Assembly (NCBI GenBank): GCA_959022495.1
Contig: CAUEYX010000001.1
Coordinates: forward strand, 186,001-250,000
DNA from: an uncultured Lachnospiraceae bacterium
GTDB taxonomy: Bacteria; Bacillota; Clostridia; Lachnospirales; Lachnospiraceae
DNA length: 64,000 bases
Direction of reading: 5' to 3'
The notes beneath the pieces were generated by a model. That model made no database searches. It was not told the DNA's origin and saw only the letters and a program-made list of their open reading frames with translations. Positions within the stretch are counted from its first letter, which is position 1; every line of letters starts with the position of its first letter. Positions 8,538 through 16,696 of the stretch are shown here, one piece after another. The position numbers and the translations under genes were made by a program.

Positions 8538-9527
8538 TCATCCTGCCAGCGGCAGTGCCTGATTTAACAATACTCTGGCAGCTGCCGGTATCAGGTTGTT
8601 GTGCCCCCGGTAACTGGAAGCAAAATACTCCAGGCTTCCTGGGCTTTCCATTGCCACCTGGCCCATGGTCTTGCCGCCAAATTTCCCTTTTCCCCCGATT
8701 ACAACCGCTTTTGCCTGCTCATAGGACATACGCTGTACCAGCTCTTCTACGGAAAGAGAAGCGTCAGGAAAGTTCCCCGACTGACTGTCTGGAATTGGCT
8801 GGCTTCCCTGTCTATGTGCGCTTCCCACCATATTTCCCTGAGTCTGCGCCTGCTGATAAAACTGGTTCATCATTGGATTGCCCGGATAGGACGATGCCGT
8901 TTCAAATGCCGGATTTGCTTCCTGTCCTCTTCCGTACATAGAAGGTTCTCCATATCCGGAAGTGTCTCCATGTACAGATGCCGGCCACTGGCTGCCATCC
9001 TTTTGCGGGACTGTAGCTGCCGACGCAGTCATTCCTTCTTGGTTCTGGTTCCACATCACACCAGGATCCGGATACTGCATCGAAACAGGGATTCCCGCAT
9101 CTACCTGGTTTGGATCGTTGCTTTCCCCTACATCCGCAAACTGAACGCCAAAACCGGCATCAGAAAGCGCCCTGCCCACAGCGGCAGTTTCTGCCATTTC
9201 CAGAAATTTATCTCCAAACCTGGGATCGTCTGTCCGGAATTTCATGGAGAAGGCGTTTGCCACATAATTTTCTGAATCGTCCTTATGATCCAGATAGATC
9301 CTTGCTTCCGCAAGCGCCATCGTTTCATTAAAATTTAAAATGCGGCTGACGATTTTTCCCAAAGGATGGACCAGACGGAACCAGAGTTTTCGATATTTTA
9401 CATCCAGATAAAGCTGATCCTCCTGTCCCTCCTGTTTAATGGTACGGGCAAGTTCCATAGGCTCAAAGCCTTCCACACGGTTCAAAGCTGCTACTGCCTG
9501 ACTTTTCTTATAAAGTAATTCTTTCAA
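8538..9527 (-). CDS. Putative single-strand annealing protein
   Basis: A 329-residue protein with TTG start (AAAGGAGCGG upstream). The N-terminal half contains AEARIYLDHKDDSENYVANA and, near residue 120, MAETAAVGRALSDAGFGVQF. That (A/E)T-x-A-(I/V)-GRAL-x-x-x-G(F/Y)G pattern recurs in phage annealing proteins of the ERF/Rad52-like groups. The middle is Gln/Met/Ser/Gly rich and probably disordered; the C-terminus has short helices (LSVEELVQRMSYEQAKAV). Position near a YqaJ-type exonuclease supports a Red-like annealing role. The family assignment is an inference from the short motif and context. Confidence 0.55.
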   Translation of the reverse strand: MKELLYKKSQAVAALNRVEGFEPMELARTIKQEGQEDQLYLDVKYRKLWFRLVHPLGKIVSRILNFNETMALAEARIYLDHKDDSENYVANAFSMKFRTDDPRFGDKFLEMAETAAVGRALSDAGFGVQFADVGESNDPNQVDAGIPVSMQYPDPGVMWNQNQEGMTASAATVPQKDGSQWPASVHGDTSGYGEPSMYGRGQEANPAFETASSYPGNPMMNQFYQQAQTQGNMVGSAHRQGSQPIPDSQSGNFPDASLSVEELVQRMSYEQAKAVVIGGKGKFGGKTMGQVAMESPGSLEYFASSYRGHNNLIPAAARVLLNQALPLAG

Positions 9528-9613
9528 TTATGTCCGCTCCTTTCTTTTCCAGAGCAGGTCTATCCCTCTTATCTAAGAAATAGCCTGCGTTTCTTTCTGA
9601 TTGAAAACTATTT

Positions 9614-10549
9614 TCATACGGCAAGCCGGAACTGCTCCGGTTCCCTTTCTTTCAGGTACTCATAATAAAATCCGGTAATCCGTTCCCCCAGTGCCGTATT
9701 CCGCTTTCCAGCGTCATTGTTTTGGACAGCCATACATACAGCTTTCCACTGACCTACCAGATACACCCTTTTCTTCGCCCGGGTAATCCCCGTATAGAGG
9801 ATGTTCCTTTTCAGCATCACATAGAACGCACTCACCCACGGGATGATGATAACATCACACTCGGAACCTTGGGATTTATGAATGGTGATGGCATTAGCAT
9901 GTTCAATCATCTCCATCTGCTCCGGTTCATATTCCACAATACGCTTGTCCGCAAACTCAATCACTGTTTTTTCGGTTCCGTCCGCATCGGTATAAAAGCC
10001 TGTAATCCTTCCCATATCTCCATTGCTGGCCATATCTGTATTTTTGTTCTGAAGCACCTTATCGCCCTCCCGGAACATCTGACTTCCAATCTGGATTTCC
10101 CGTTTTCCGGATACCGGCGGATTGACCAGATCCTCCAGGCTTTTGTTCAGTTCATTGGCTCCGTTTACCGTCTTTACCCTGAACGGTGTCAAAATCTGCA
10201 CATGGTCCAGCCCATGCGCCGCCGCTTCTTTCTGATAAAGTGTCCGTACAATCTCCGCTGTCTTTTCTGCACTATTACTGGAGATAAACTGAAAATCCTC
10301 TCCAAAGTCAAATCTGGTATCTCCCGCCAGCATCTTTCTAGCATTTAAGTGGATATTGCTGGTTTCTCCTTGCCGGTATACCAGATCCAGTTCTGTGACC
10401 GGAATGATACCGCAGGAAATTAACTGACGAAATAAATCCCCCGCCCCCACGGATGGAAGCTGGTTTACATCCCCCACCAGCAGGATACGGGCGGCAGGTT
10501 TTACCCGCCGGAAAAATTCATATCCCAGGTGCATATCCACCATAGACAC
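9614..10549 (-). pseudogene. RecD-like helicase, C-terminal part (disrupted gene)
   Basis: C-terminal half of a RecD2-type helicase, in the same frame as the fragment at 10550-11848 and separated from it only by a TAG codon. It carries ILLVGDVNQLPSVGAGDLFR (motif III region), LDLVYRQGE, and the UvrD_C-like ending with AITIHKSQGSECDVIIIPW and ILYTGITRAKKRVYLVG. It could start at GTG 10549 (VSMVDMHLGYEFF), but no ribosome binding site is apparent. The Walker B residues that should precede VSMVD are absent, so even readthrough would not give a normal ATPase. Confidence 0.82.
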
Positions 10550-11848
10550 CTAATCCAGATTCAGAAACTCGGCTTCCAGATACTCAAAAGCCGATTCGCC
10601 GTCTCCAAAATCCCCGGTCACTCCCAGCGCCAGGTGCATGGTCGATGCGCTTTCAAACCCAGTGCTTTCCGCCATCCGCCTTGCAGCCCTCCCAGTAGGA
10701 GCCATAAGCTGCACCTGCGTCCTGCACACCCGTTCATGAATATGCAGGATAACCTTTAGCACCGTGGTCTTCCCGGTTCCCGGACCTCCGGTTATAATGC
10801 TGATATTATTCCGGAACACCATACGGACAGCCTGTTTCTGCTTTTCTGACAATGTGATATGGAGTTCCTTTTGTGCCTGTTCCAGTTCCGACTCAATCTC
10901 ATAGGATTTTCCCTGTTTCAACAGACGCCTGGCAATCATAGCTGCCGTCTGAGTTTCCTCTTCATACCTCTTTGCCACATATACTTTCCGCCCGTCTATC
11001 ACAATACTATCCTGCATGACCAACCGGTAGAGTACCTGCTGGATTTCCGTCTCCGAGACAGCTGGGCAGGGCAGATCCTGATTCAGCATGGCGAAAGCCC
11101 GGCTGACCAGAAGTTCCTTTTCCAGATACAGATGCCCTTCCTCTTTCATGGCGGTTTCCATCAGATAGGAAATACATCCGGAAATTCGCATTGGATCATT
11201 AAGCGCCTGGCAAGTCTGCCTGCCAATAGCATCCACCGTAAGGAACCCAAACCCTTTCACGGCGCAAAGCTGATAGGGCCTGGTCTGGACAATCTCAATG
11301 GACTTATCCCAAAATTCCTGAAGGATCATATTGACTTTCTTTGGCGAAACCTTGTACGGTGCCAGAAATGTCATCAGCTCGCGGAACACTTTGTTTTTTC
11401 CAAAGGATTCCACAATGCGATCCAATTTTTTTCTGGAAATTCCACGCACATTCAGCAGTTCTTCCGGATGTTTTTCTATCACCTCCAGGGTATTCAGACC
11501 AAATTTCGCATAGATTGCCTCTGCCATTTTAGGCCCTACGCCTTTTACAGCGCCGCAGGAAAGGTATCCTAAGATCCCTTCCCGCGTCCTCGGCACAATT
11601 TCCATGAAGTTCTCCACCGCATACTGTAGCCCGTGGCTTGACTGTTCCCATGTTCCCTCCATCTCCACTTGGATCTGGTCGGTCAGGGGCAGGTCAAAGC
11701 CAACCGCCACAAAGCCAATCTGCTTGTAATTTTGCAGATATTTGTCTCTGGCCGCCAGCGGTACAGAGGTGTCTTCCGTGATAAACTGGGCGATTGTATA
11801 TCCATTGCTCTCATTTTGAAAAATTTTTCTTCTGAACCTGCAGCGCAT
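10550..11848 (-). pseudogene. RecD-like helicase, N-terminal part (disrupted gene)
   Basis: N-terminal 432 codons of a RecD2-type ATP-dependent helicase: an N-terminal OB-like region, helix-hairpin-helix segments (GAVKGVGPKMAEAIYAKFG; LLNVRGISRKKLDRI) and the Walker A motif IITGGPGTGKTTVLKVI near residue 360. The frame then stops at TAG (10550-10552) after EAEFLNLD. Relatives continue about here with a (V/I)(V/I)DE Walker B segment and SMVD. Here LD, TAG and VSMVD are adjacent, so several codons including Asp-Glu are gone. The start overlaps the preceding DUF4406-like gene by 38 nt, as in coupled operons. Confidence 0.82.
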
Positions 11849-12227
11849 GTTCTATCTCCTTCCAACTGTAAATCCTTTCCAGTTCAAACGGTTTCTTTTC
11901 CCCGTCATACCAGTACACCTCCTTTCCCGTATCATACGCATAGTGGATTTCCTCCTCCATACCGGATGAGATCCGCCTTCCGCAGATAATCAGTATGTTG
12001 CAGAAATCCAGAAGCTGCTTTCCAATCGAAAGCGCCAGTTTCCTCTCCTCTAATATCTTGTCATCCAACATAAGAGGCAGATACGCATGAGAGGCAAAGG
12101 TACGGCAATGATACAACGCTGCCATCCGTTCCATGTAAAACTGGGCCATTTCCATGTTATGCTTTTCCTGCTCTCTTCGACTATCAGACAGTGGAGAGCA
12201 GATATACGCCCGTTTCCCTTTCAACAT
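11811..12227 (-). CDS. DUF4406-like (deoxyribosyltransferase-fold) protein
   Basis: A 138-residue protein starting MLKGKRAYICSPLSD, with HAYLPLMLDD in the middle and RISSGMEEEIHYAYDTGKEV near the end. This pattern matches small proteins of the DUF4406/DUF7768 type, which have a nucleoside 2-deoxyribosyltransferase-like fold and are common on phages and integrative elements; their true substrate is generally unknown. ATG overlaps the yqaJ stop (TGATG), with AGGAGG 7 nt in front. The 3' end overlaps the helicase gene. Confidence 0.75.
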   Translation of the reverse strand: MLKGKRAYICSPLSDSRREQEKHNMEMAQFYMERMAALYHCRTFASHAYLPLMLDDKILEERKLALSIGKQLLDFCNILIICGRRISSGMEEEIHYAYDTGKEVYWYDGEKKPFELERIYSWKEIEHALQVQKKNFSK

Positions 12228-12925
12228 CACGCCGCCTCCTTTTTAATTCGGAAAATCCGGTTCTCCGTTTCTTTGGCATAATCCGCAAAAATATCCGGAT
12301 GCTGGATTTTGAGTTTTTCCATCTGCTCTTTCCCAATGATCGTGCGCCGGGTACGGTTATACGTAATCCGGTAACGATTGGTGCCGTCCTCCACAAGCGC
12401 CTTGCAGCCTTGTCCCAGAAGTTCCACAAAGGGAACCGAGATAGCACGCTGCTCTGCTTCGATCTCTTTCTTGCGTTTTTCCAGGGCAGATTTTTCTTCT
12501 GCCAGGGACAGATACTTTTCCAGGCTCCGTGATTCCAGTGTGGTGATATTGATTTCCGGAATGGCTTTGTCCGCATACCCGCTGTAACGGCGGATACTGG
12601 CAAGCACCAAATCCGGTTTCCCCATCAATGGAGGTTCTTCCTTTTTCTGCACATATTCATTCCAGAAATAGGATTCCTGTTCAATGATATCCTGTTCTTC
12701 CATCAGATCACGCTCCAGGGGGGCGTACACAAACTCACTTTCGTTATTTCCCCACAGACAGGCAATATACGCCTGGCTGATATTCATAACCGCCATGTAA
12801 TGCCGCACCTGATAGGCATAGTGTTCCGGAATTTTCCCATCCGCCCACTTGTCCTTTGCGTTATAGTTGCAGGTTTTGCACTCCAGGATGGCATAACTTC
12901 CATCCGGCATATGCACGAAATAGCG
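12227..12925 (-). CDS. YqaJ-type recombinase/exonuclease, exon 2
   Basis: Second exon (232 residues) of the YqaJ-like nuclease whose first exon lies at 16334-16684. It begins RYFVHMPDGSYAILECKT, carrying the E-x-K catalytic motif (ECKT), followed by YAYQVRHYMAVMNISQAYI and a Lys/Glu-rich coiled-coil part (SLAEEKSALEKRKKEIEAEQ). A free-standing frame could start at GTG 12916, but it would lack the N-terminal half of the active site. Splicing of the intron at 12926-16333 is needed for a 349-residue enzyme. The stop overlaps the next gene by 1 nt. Confidence 0.82.
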   Translation of the reverse strand, partial: RYFVHMPDGSYAILECKTCNYNAKDKWADGKIPEHYAYQVRHYMAVMNISQAYIACLWGNNESEFVYAPLERDLMEEQDIIEQESYFWNEYVQKKEEPPLMGKPDLVLASIRRYSGYADKAIPEINITTLESRSLEKYLSLAEEKSALEKRKKEIEAEQRAISVPFVELLGQGCKALVEDGTNRYRITYNRTRRTIIGKEQMEKLKIQHPDIFADYAKETENRIFRIKKEAA

Positions 12926-12960
12926 ATAGGTAATGTTTTGTAATAATTATATTTAATGTT

Positions 12961-13263
12961 TTAATCCATATTTACCCTCATATTTTCCAATAGTTTCTTC
13001 ATGTCATTGTGTTCAACATCCCTAATCATGCTTTCAATAGTTGTAGCGAACATAGCCAACTCTACTGATTGCTGATGATAATGAGTTGTTATAAGCACTG
13101 GAATAAGGTAATACATTGAATCCTCAATTAGTTTGTCATAAGCCATATTAAAGGCTTTTAATGAACAGTTTTCTGCACTAGGATTACATATGATTTTCCA
13201 AATACCTTTATAATCCTGAATCCATTTAAGTAGCTTAATAAACTCTTTCTCTTTTGACTTCAT
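12961..13263 (-). CDS. Hypothetical protein in the intron domain VI loop
   Basis: A 100-residue protein, probably all-helical, starting MKSKEKEFIKLLKWIQDYKG and ending MKKLLENMRVNMD. It has no signal peptide and I do not recognise it. AAAGGAGATGAAA precedes the ATG. It is divergent to the HTH gene at 13374-13631 and shares a 110-nt control region with it. Its stop lies about 10 nt from the 3' strand of the domain VI stem. The pairing with an HTH gene would suit a toxin-antitoxin or regulator-effector unit, but there is no direct evidence. Confidence 0.6.
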   Translation of the reverse strand: MKSKEKEFIKLLKWIQDYKGIWKIICNPSAENCSLKAFNMAYDKLIEDSMYYLIPVLITTHYHQQSVELAMFATTIESMIRDVEHNDMKKLLENMRVNMD

Positions 13264-13281
13264 AGTTATTTCATCTCCTTT

Positions 13282-13355
13282 TTATTACTGCCTAGTAATA
13301 ATTCTATCATATGGATATGCTATAATCAATTACAATATAACTAACTAGTAATAAT
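13282..13355. promoter_or_regulatory. Paired operator between the two cassette genes
   Basis: An 8-bp-arm palindrome, TTATTACT / AGTAATAA (13282-13289 and 13294-13301), and a second copy of the half-site CTAGTAATAAT at 13345-13355 (first copy 13292-13302). A TATAAT at 13321-13326 lies between them and is a candidate -10 for the HTH gene. The arrangement fits autoregulation by the HTH protein across divergent promoters. Confidence 0.55.
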
Positions 13356-13373
13356 CTGCTGGAGCCAATTTAT

Positions 13374-13631
13374 ATGTCAAAAGTGTTACAGGATGTGAGT
13401 TTAGGTGACAATTTGAAAAAGTATCGCAAATCAAGAGGTTTAACCCAAGCAGAAGTATGTGCAAAACTCACTTTGCTTGGTAGACCAATGCTACAGTCTA
13501 ACTATGCTCAAATTGAGAATGGTCAGCGTAACATTTTTGTTAGCGATTTGGTAGCTCTTAAACAAATTTTTGGAGTATCATACAATGAACTGTTTGAAGA
13601 TATTACCATTAAGAGTAAATATGATGAATAA
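13374..13631 (+). CDS. HTH (Cro/C1-type) regulator in the intron domain VI loop
   Basis: An 85-residue protein made almost entirely of an HTH_3 domain: DNLKKYRKSRGLTQAEVCAK, NYAQIENGQRNIFVSDLVAL, then KQIFGVSYNELFEDI. It is antisense to the intron and reads toward domain V; its stop (13629-13631) sits just inside the domain VI loop. Upstream are a TATAAT and two copies of an AGTAATAA-containing motif. It probably represses itself and the divergent 100-residue gene. The cassette is visibly more AT-rich than the element genes around the intron. Confidence 0.78.
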   Translation: MSKVLQDVSLGDNLKKYRKSRGLTQAEVCAKLTLLGRPMLQSNYAQIENGQRNIFVSDLVALKQIFGVSYNELFEDITIKSKYDE

Positions 13632-13666
13632 TTTGATAATCATCACTCCACATTTTCCCCCGCTCT

Positions 13667-13700
13667 ACACCGTACGTGAAACTTTCATTTCATACGGCGT
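13667..13700 (-). ncRNA. Group II intron domain V
   Basis: A 34-nt hairpin with the exact domain V architecture: an 8-bp lower stem (ACGCCGTA with TACGGTGT), a 2-nt bulge (CG), a 6-bp upper stem (TGAAAT with GTTTCA) and a GAAA tetraloop. The catalytic triad position reads CGC. It lies 47 nt downstream of the maturase stop, as expected. Confidence 0.9.
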
Positions 13701-13747
13701 TCCATCAGTGTAGTTTAGTATTTCTAATATCATTCACCTATCAATTA

Positions 13748-15619
13748 TTATTTACAGATTTTTGGTAGGTCTAGTTTTTCCCTCAACTTGTTTATTTTGT
13801 CTAATTGATGTTGATTAAGGTTATATTTACTAATGTAGAATTTTATAGTTTCTGCTTTGGTTGCATGAATTAGTGCGTGCATATCTTTATGAATGATTAC
13901 AAGATTGTTGTACTTATCTGTTCCTCCTGCATGAATTGGAGTTTTGTGATGACAATGAATATCCTCTATATCCAATTCAATTCCAAGTATCGAACACTTA
14001 CCTTGTTGCGCACAAAATAAGGAAATTCTATTATCCATGTATTCTATGGATCTGTTCACACATTTTAATCTCATTAGGTGTAATACCTTATTCATATCCA
14101 GTTGTAAGAATTTATGAATTTCCATTCTTCCTGCAACTGTGTATTTATTGATACTACTCTTTTTATTCATGGCATTTTTCGTTCTAATATAGGCGACAGG
14201 AACTAGTAAGGTATCTCCTACCATTCTAAGCATTTTGCTTTTTCCATATGTTTCCCATATATATCCATGATGACTTACATCTGGCGTAACTCTATGATAG
14301 TCTCGCTGTAGCTTGTTACTTAACTGCTTTTGAATATGATATCCCATTCTACTCAAGTCAGAGCTGATTCGCGTGGCTATTCGGTAATAGTTATGGACTC
14401 CTATAACCATTGCATTGTACCGAGCTGTCTGTCTATATCTGTCTTTATCATCTTTTGGATGTGCCATATTTTTAATCTGTTTACTTAGTTTTTCCTTAAC
14501 TTGCTTTTGTGCTTTGTCATTCATGTGAGAAATTGCAACATACTTATTCCTTTTTTGATTAGCTTTAACTTTAAATCCTAAATACGAAGAGTACGTTTTC
14601 CTCAAATCAACTATTTTAGATTTTTCTTCTGATATTTCTAATTTCAACCTTGTGAATAGCCACTGCTTAACTGCTATAAATGTCCTTTTGGCTTCATTAT
14701 AGGTCTTGCAAAATATTTTGAAGTCATCTGCATATCTCACCATATAGATTTCCTTTAGATTTGTGTTTCTGAGCGCTCTATATTTATTTCCTTTGTGACT
14801 GTAGGAGTTAAGTGCGGATACATAGTTATGTCTGGTTGGTAACTCCTCCCATTGACTGGCAACCCACCAATCTAATTCATTTAGAACTATATTGGATAAT
14901 AGTGGCGAAAGTATTCCTCCTTGCGGAGTGCCTTTTTGTGGATAGATTATATTTTTATCTGGGAGTCTTATAGGTGCTTTGAGCATTTCTTTAATGATAC
15001 AGATTAGCTTTTTGTCTCTAATGCCCATCGTCCATATTTGTCTTATAAGTTTCGCATGATTGACATTATCGAAAAATCCTTTAATATCAATATCCACAAC
15101 ATAATACATATTTCTCTGTTGTATATTATAGGCACATATAGCCATAGCATTTTCGGCACTTCTATTTGGTCTAAATCCATAGCTATTTTTATTGAATTTA
15201 GCTTCACATATAGGCTCTAGTATCTGTAATATACATTGCTGAACTATTCTATCCCATATGCAAGGAATGCCTAGTGGTCTTTTTTTATCGCTACCGGGTT
15301 TGGGTATGTCGACTCTTTTGACCATTTTGGGTTTGTACCAACTTAGCTTTCTCTTAACAATTTTCACAAATTCCTCTGGTGATAGTGTTTCTAAGTCTTC
15401 TATTGTTAGCTTATCTACACCTGCCGTTTTACTTCCAGTGTTCCGCTTGATGTTTCGGTAGGCAAGTTTGATGTTATTATCACTTGAGATGTACTTCATT
15501 AGATTGGGAAAAATTTCACCATTTTTACTTTTGGCATATAGCTTGTCTAAGGTTTCCGTCATGTCATAATATTCCATATGCCTTAGTGTTTTAGTCTTTG
15601 TTCTATAATCAGACGGCAT
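13748..15619 (-). CDS. ltrA: Group II intron reverse transcriptase/maturase
   Basis: A 623-residue intron-encoded protein. RT motifs include RPLGIPCIWDRIVQQCI, NSYGFRPNRSAENAM, VVDIDIKGFFDNVNH, GTPQGGILSPLLSNIVLNEL and the catalytic MVRYADDFKIF (YADD). A maturase (domain X) region follows, then a C-terminal HNH endonuclease: CAQQGKC, HHKTPIHAGGTDKYNNLVI and HKDMHALIH. All motifs look intact, so the protein should support splicing and retrohoming. ATG is preceded by AAGGAGATGG. Its AT-rich codon use differs from the flanking element genes. Confidence 0.95.
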   Translation of the reverse strand: MPSDYRTKTKTLRHMEYYDMTETLDKLYAKSKNGEIFPNLMKYISSDNNIKLAYRNIKRNTGSKTAGVDKLTIEDLETLSPEEFVKIVKRKLSWYKPKMVKRVDIPKPGSDKKRPLGIPCIWDRIVQQCILQILEPICEAKFNKNSYGFRPNRSAENAMAICAYNIQQRNMYYVVDIDIKGFFDNVNHAKLIRQIWTMGIRDKKLICIIKEMLKAPIRLPDKNIIYPQKGTPQGGILSPLLSNIVLNELDWWVASQWEELPTRHNYVSALNSYSHKGNKYRALRNTNLKEIYMVRYADDFKIFCKTYNEAKRTFIAVKQWLFTRLKLEISEEKSKIVDLRKTYSSYLGFKVKANQKRNKYVAISHMNDKAQKQVKEKLSKQIKNMAHPKDDKDRYRQTARYNAMVIGVHNYYRIATRISSDLSRMGYHIQKQLSNKLQRDYHRVTPDVSHHGYIWETYGKSKMLRMVGDTLLVPVAYIRTKNAMNKKSSINKYTVAGRMEIHKFLQLDMNKVLHLMRLKCVNRSIEYMDNRISLFCAQQGKCSILGIELDIEDIHCHHKTPIHAGGTDKYNNLVIIHKDMHALIHATKAETIKFYISKYNLNQHQLDKINKLREKLDLPKICK

Positions 15620-16333
15620 AGGACACCATCTCCTTTCAGAAATGATTTTTTTGTCATACTCGAATCCTATTATCTGAATGATATATAAATACTTTTCTTA
15701 CACTGACTAGAGGCTGTTCCTATTGCAATATTACATTACAAGTCAAAGGTCATGCCTCCGCTCTCACTGGAATTAAGGCAGGTTATATAGAATATCTAAT
15801 TTCCCTGCCACTACTTCATCGGTTGGTAACACCTCCATAGTTCCAGCTTTCGACGTTCCAACAGTTCTATCTCTTACCATATGTACTTAGGTGCTTACTT
15901 TAAGCCTTGTGACACAAAATTGCCTGTAACAATTTAGGGATTTTCATAGACGATAGTTTTACTCGTCCCCGTCACACACCTATTTAGGTGATAAGCATTT
16001 CTACTTATTATGTTTATAGACTCGTACATTCGCAAGTTCGTCAGTCCTAAGTTTGGACATTCTCACCATATACATTTTATAGACCCCAGACCTATAGGAT
16101 ACACCAACCACCTCTGGTTAGCTTTCGTGTGGTAATAAATTCCCCTTACGGTATCTCTCGGTCCACTTTACCGAGCTTCATACAATTAAACTCATTACCA
16201 TTTTATTAACTGCATGTCGGAGCTTCAGGGGGAGCATTTCAAGGCGTTACCCTATCATTCTACTCCTCGAACTGTTAGTTCTTCTGGTTAGCTTAACCAG
16301 CGCATCGTCTTTTCAACGATGAACGTCTCGCAC
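15620..16333 (-). ncRNA. Group II intron 5' RNA (domains I-III)
   Basis: No protein is encoded in these 714 nt. They begin GTGCGAGACG at the splice site and form the 5' catalytic RNA before the maturase ORF. I did not fold the individual domains or assign the exon-binding sequences. Confidence 0.75.
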
Positions 16334-16684
16334 AAAGTCAACATCCGCAATCATAAACGGGTAAAGCGGATGTCGAAACATGATCCGCACTGGAAACACA
16401 TCCAGTCCGGTTTTCCTGGCGAATATCTCCGCCACCAGATCTTCCAGCCGGTGTCCCACTTCTTTGGCTACCCAGTTTGCTTCCTCTTCCTCGATTGCCG
16501 GCATAACGCCAATCTTGTTGTAGTAAACATCTCGGTTGGTGGCAAAGGGTGAAATCCCCATGATTGCCGCCACATCACTGCCGCCGATACCCAGTCGGCG
16601 GTAGGAAAGCCAGTCCTCCCTTGTAAGATTACTGATGTCAATCACCTGTTCCGGTTCATAATCCATTCGCAATGTGCTTTCCAT
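16334..16684 (-). CDS. YqaJ-type recombinase/exonuclease, exon 1
   Basis: First exon, 117 residues from ATG 16684 (GGAGGAAAATAT upstream). It has the YqaJ N-terminal signature WLSYRRLGIGGSDVAAIMG, then EVGHRLEDLVAEIFARKTG (first catalytic Glu region), and ends at MFRHPLYPFMIADVDF, the Asp motif. The frame runs six codons into the intron before a stop. Joined to exon 2 (12227-12925) it reads IADVDF then RYFVHMPDG, a continuous YqaJ active site. Enzymes of this family trim 5' ends for recombination with an annealing protein. It lies 12 nt after the gene at 16697-17836. Confidence 0.85.
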
Positions 16685-16696
16685 ATATTTTCCTCC

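Larger units (their letters stand above)
12926..16333 (-). mobile_element. Group II intron with gene cassette in domain VI
   Basis: A 3408-nt intron interrupts a yqaJ-like gene. Its 5' end, GTGCGAGACG, fits the GUGYG rule; its 3' end is ACCTAT, an AY end. The order on the minus strand is domains I-III (16333-15620), maturase ORF (15619-13748), domain V (13700-13667) and domain VI. The domain VI strands are separated: 13654-13636 on the 5' side and 12950-12932 on the 3' side. They pair as 11 bp plus 5 bp around a 3x3 internal loop. The loop between them is 685 nt (12951-13635) and holds two genes. Without it the intron would be about 2.7 kb, a normal length. The boundaries join the exons in frame. 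Boundary assignment is inferred from pairing and reading frame. Confidence 0.82.

Noticed and set aside
10550..10552. TAG in the helicase gene as a programmed readthrough codon
   Set aside because: The codons for the Walker B Asp-Glu are missing at the same spot, so readthrough would not restore a normal helicase; decay is simpler.
13618..13646. A compact domain VI hairpin made of ATGATGA and TCATCAC at 13621-13646
   Set aside because: It would place the intron end near 13618 inside the HTH gene, leaving the yqaJ exon 2 over 690 nt away with no explanation. The pairing with 12932-12950 is longer, includes the second helix and yields an in-frame exon junction.
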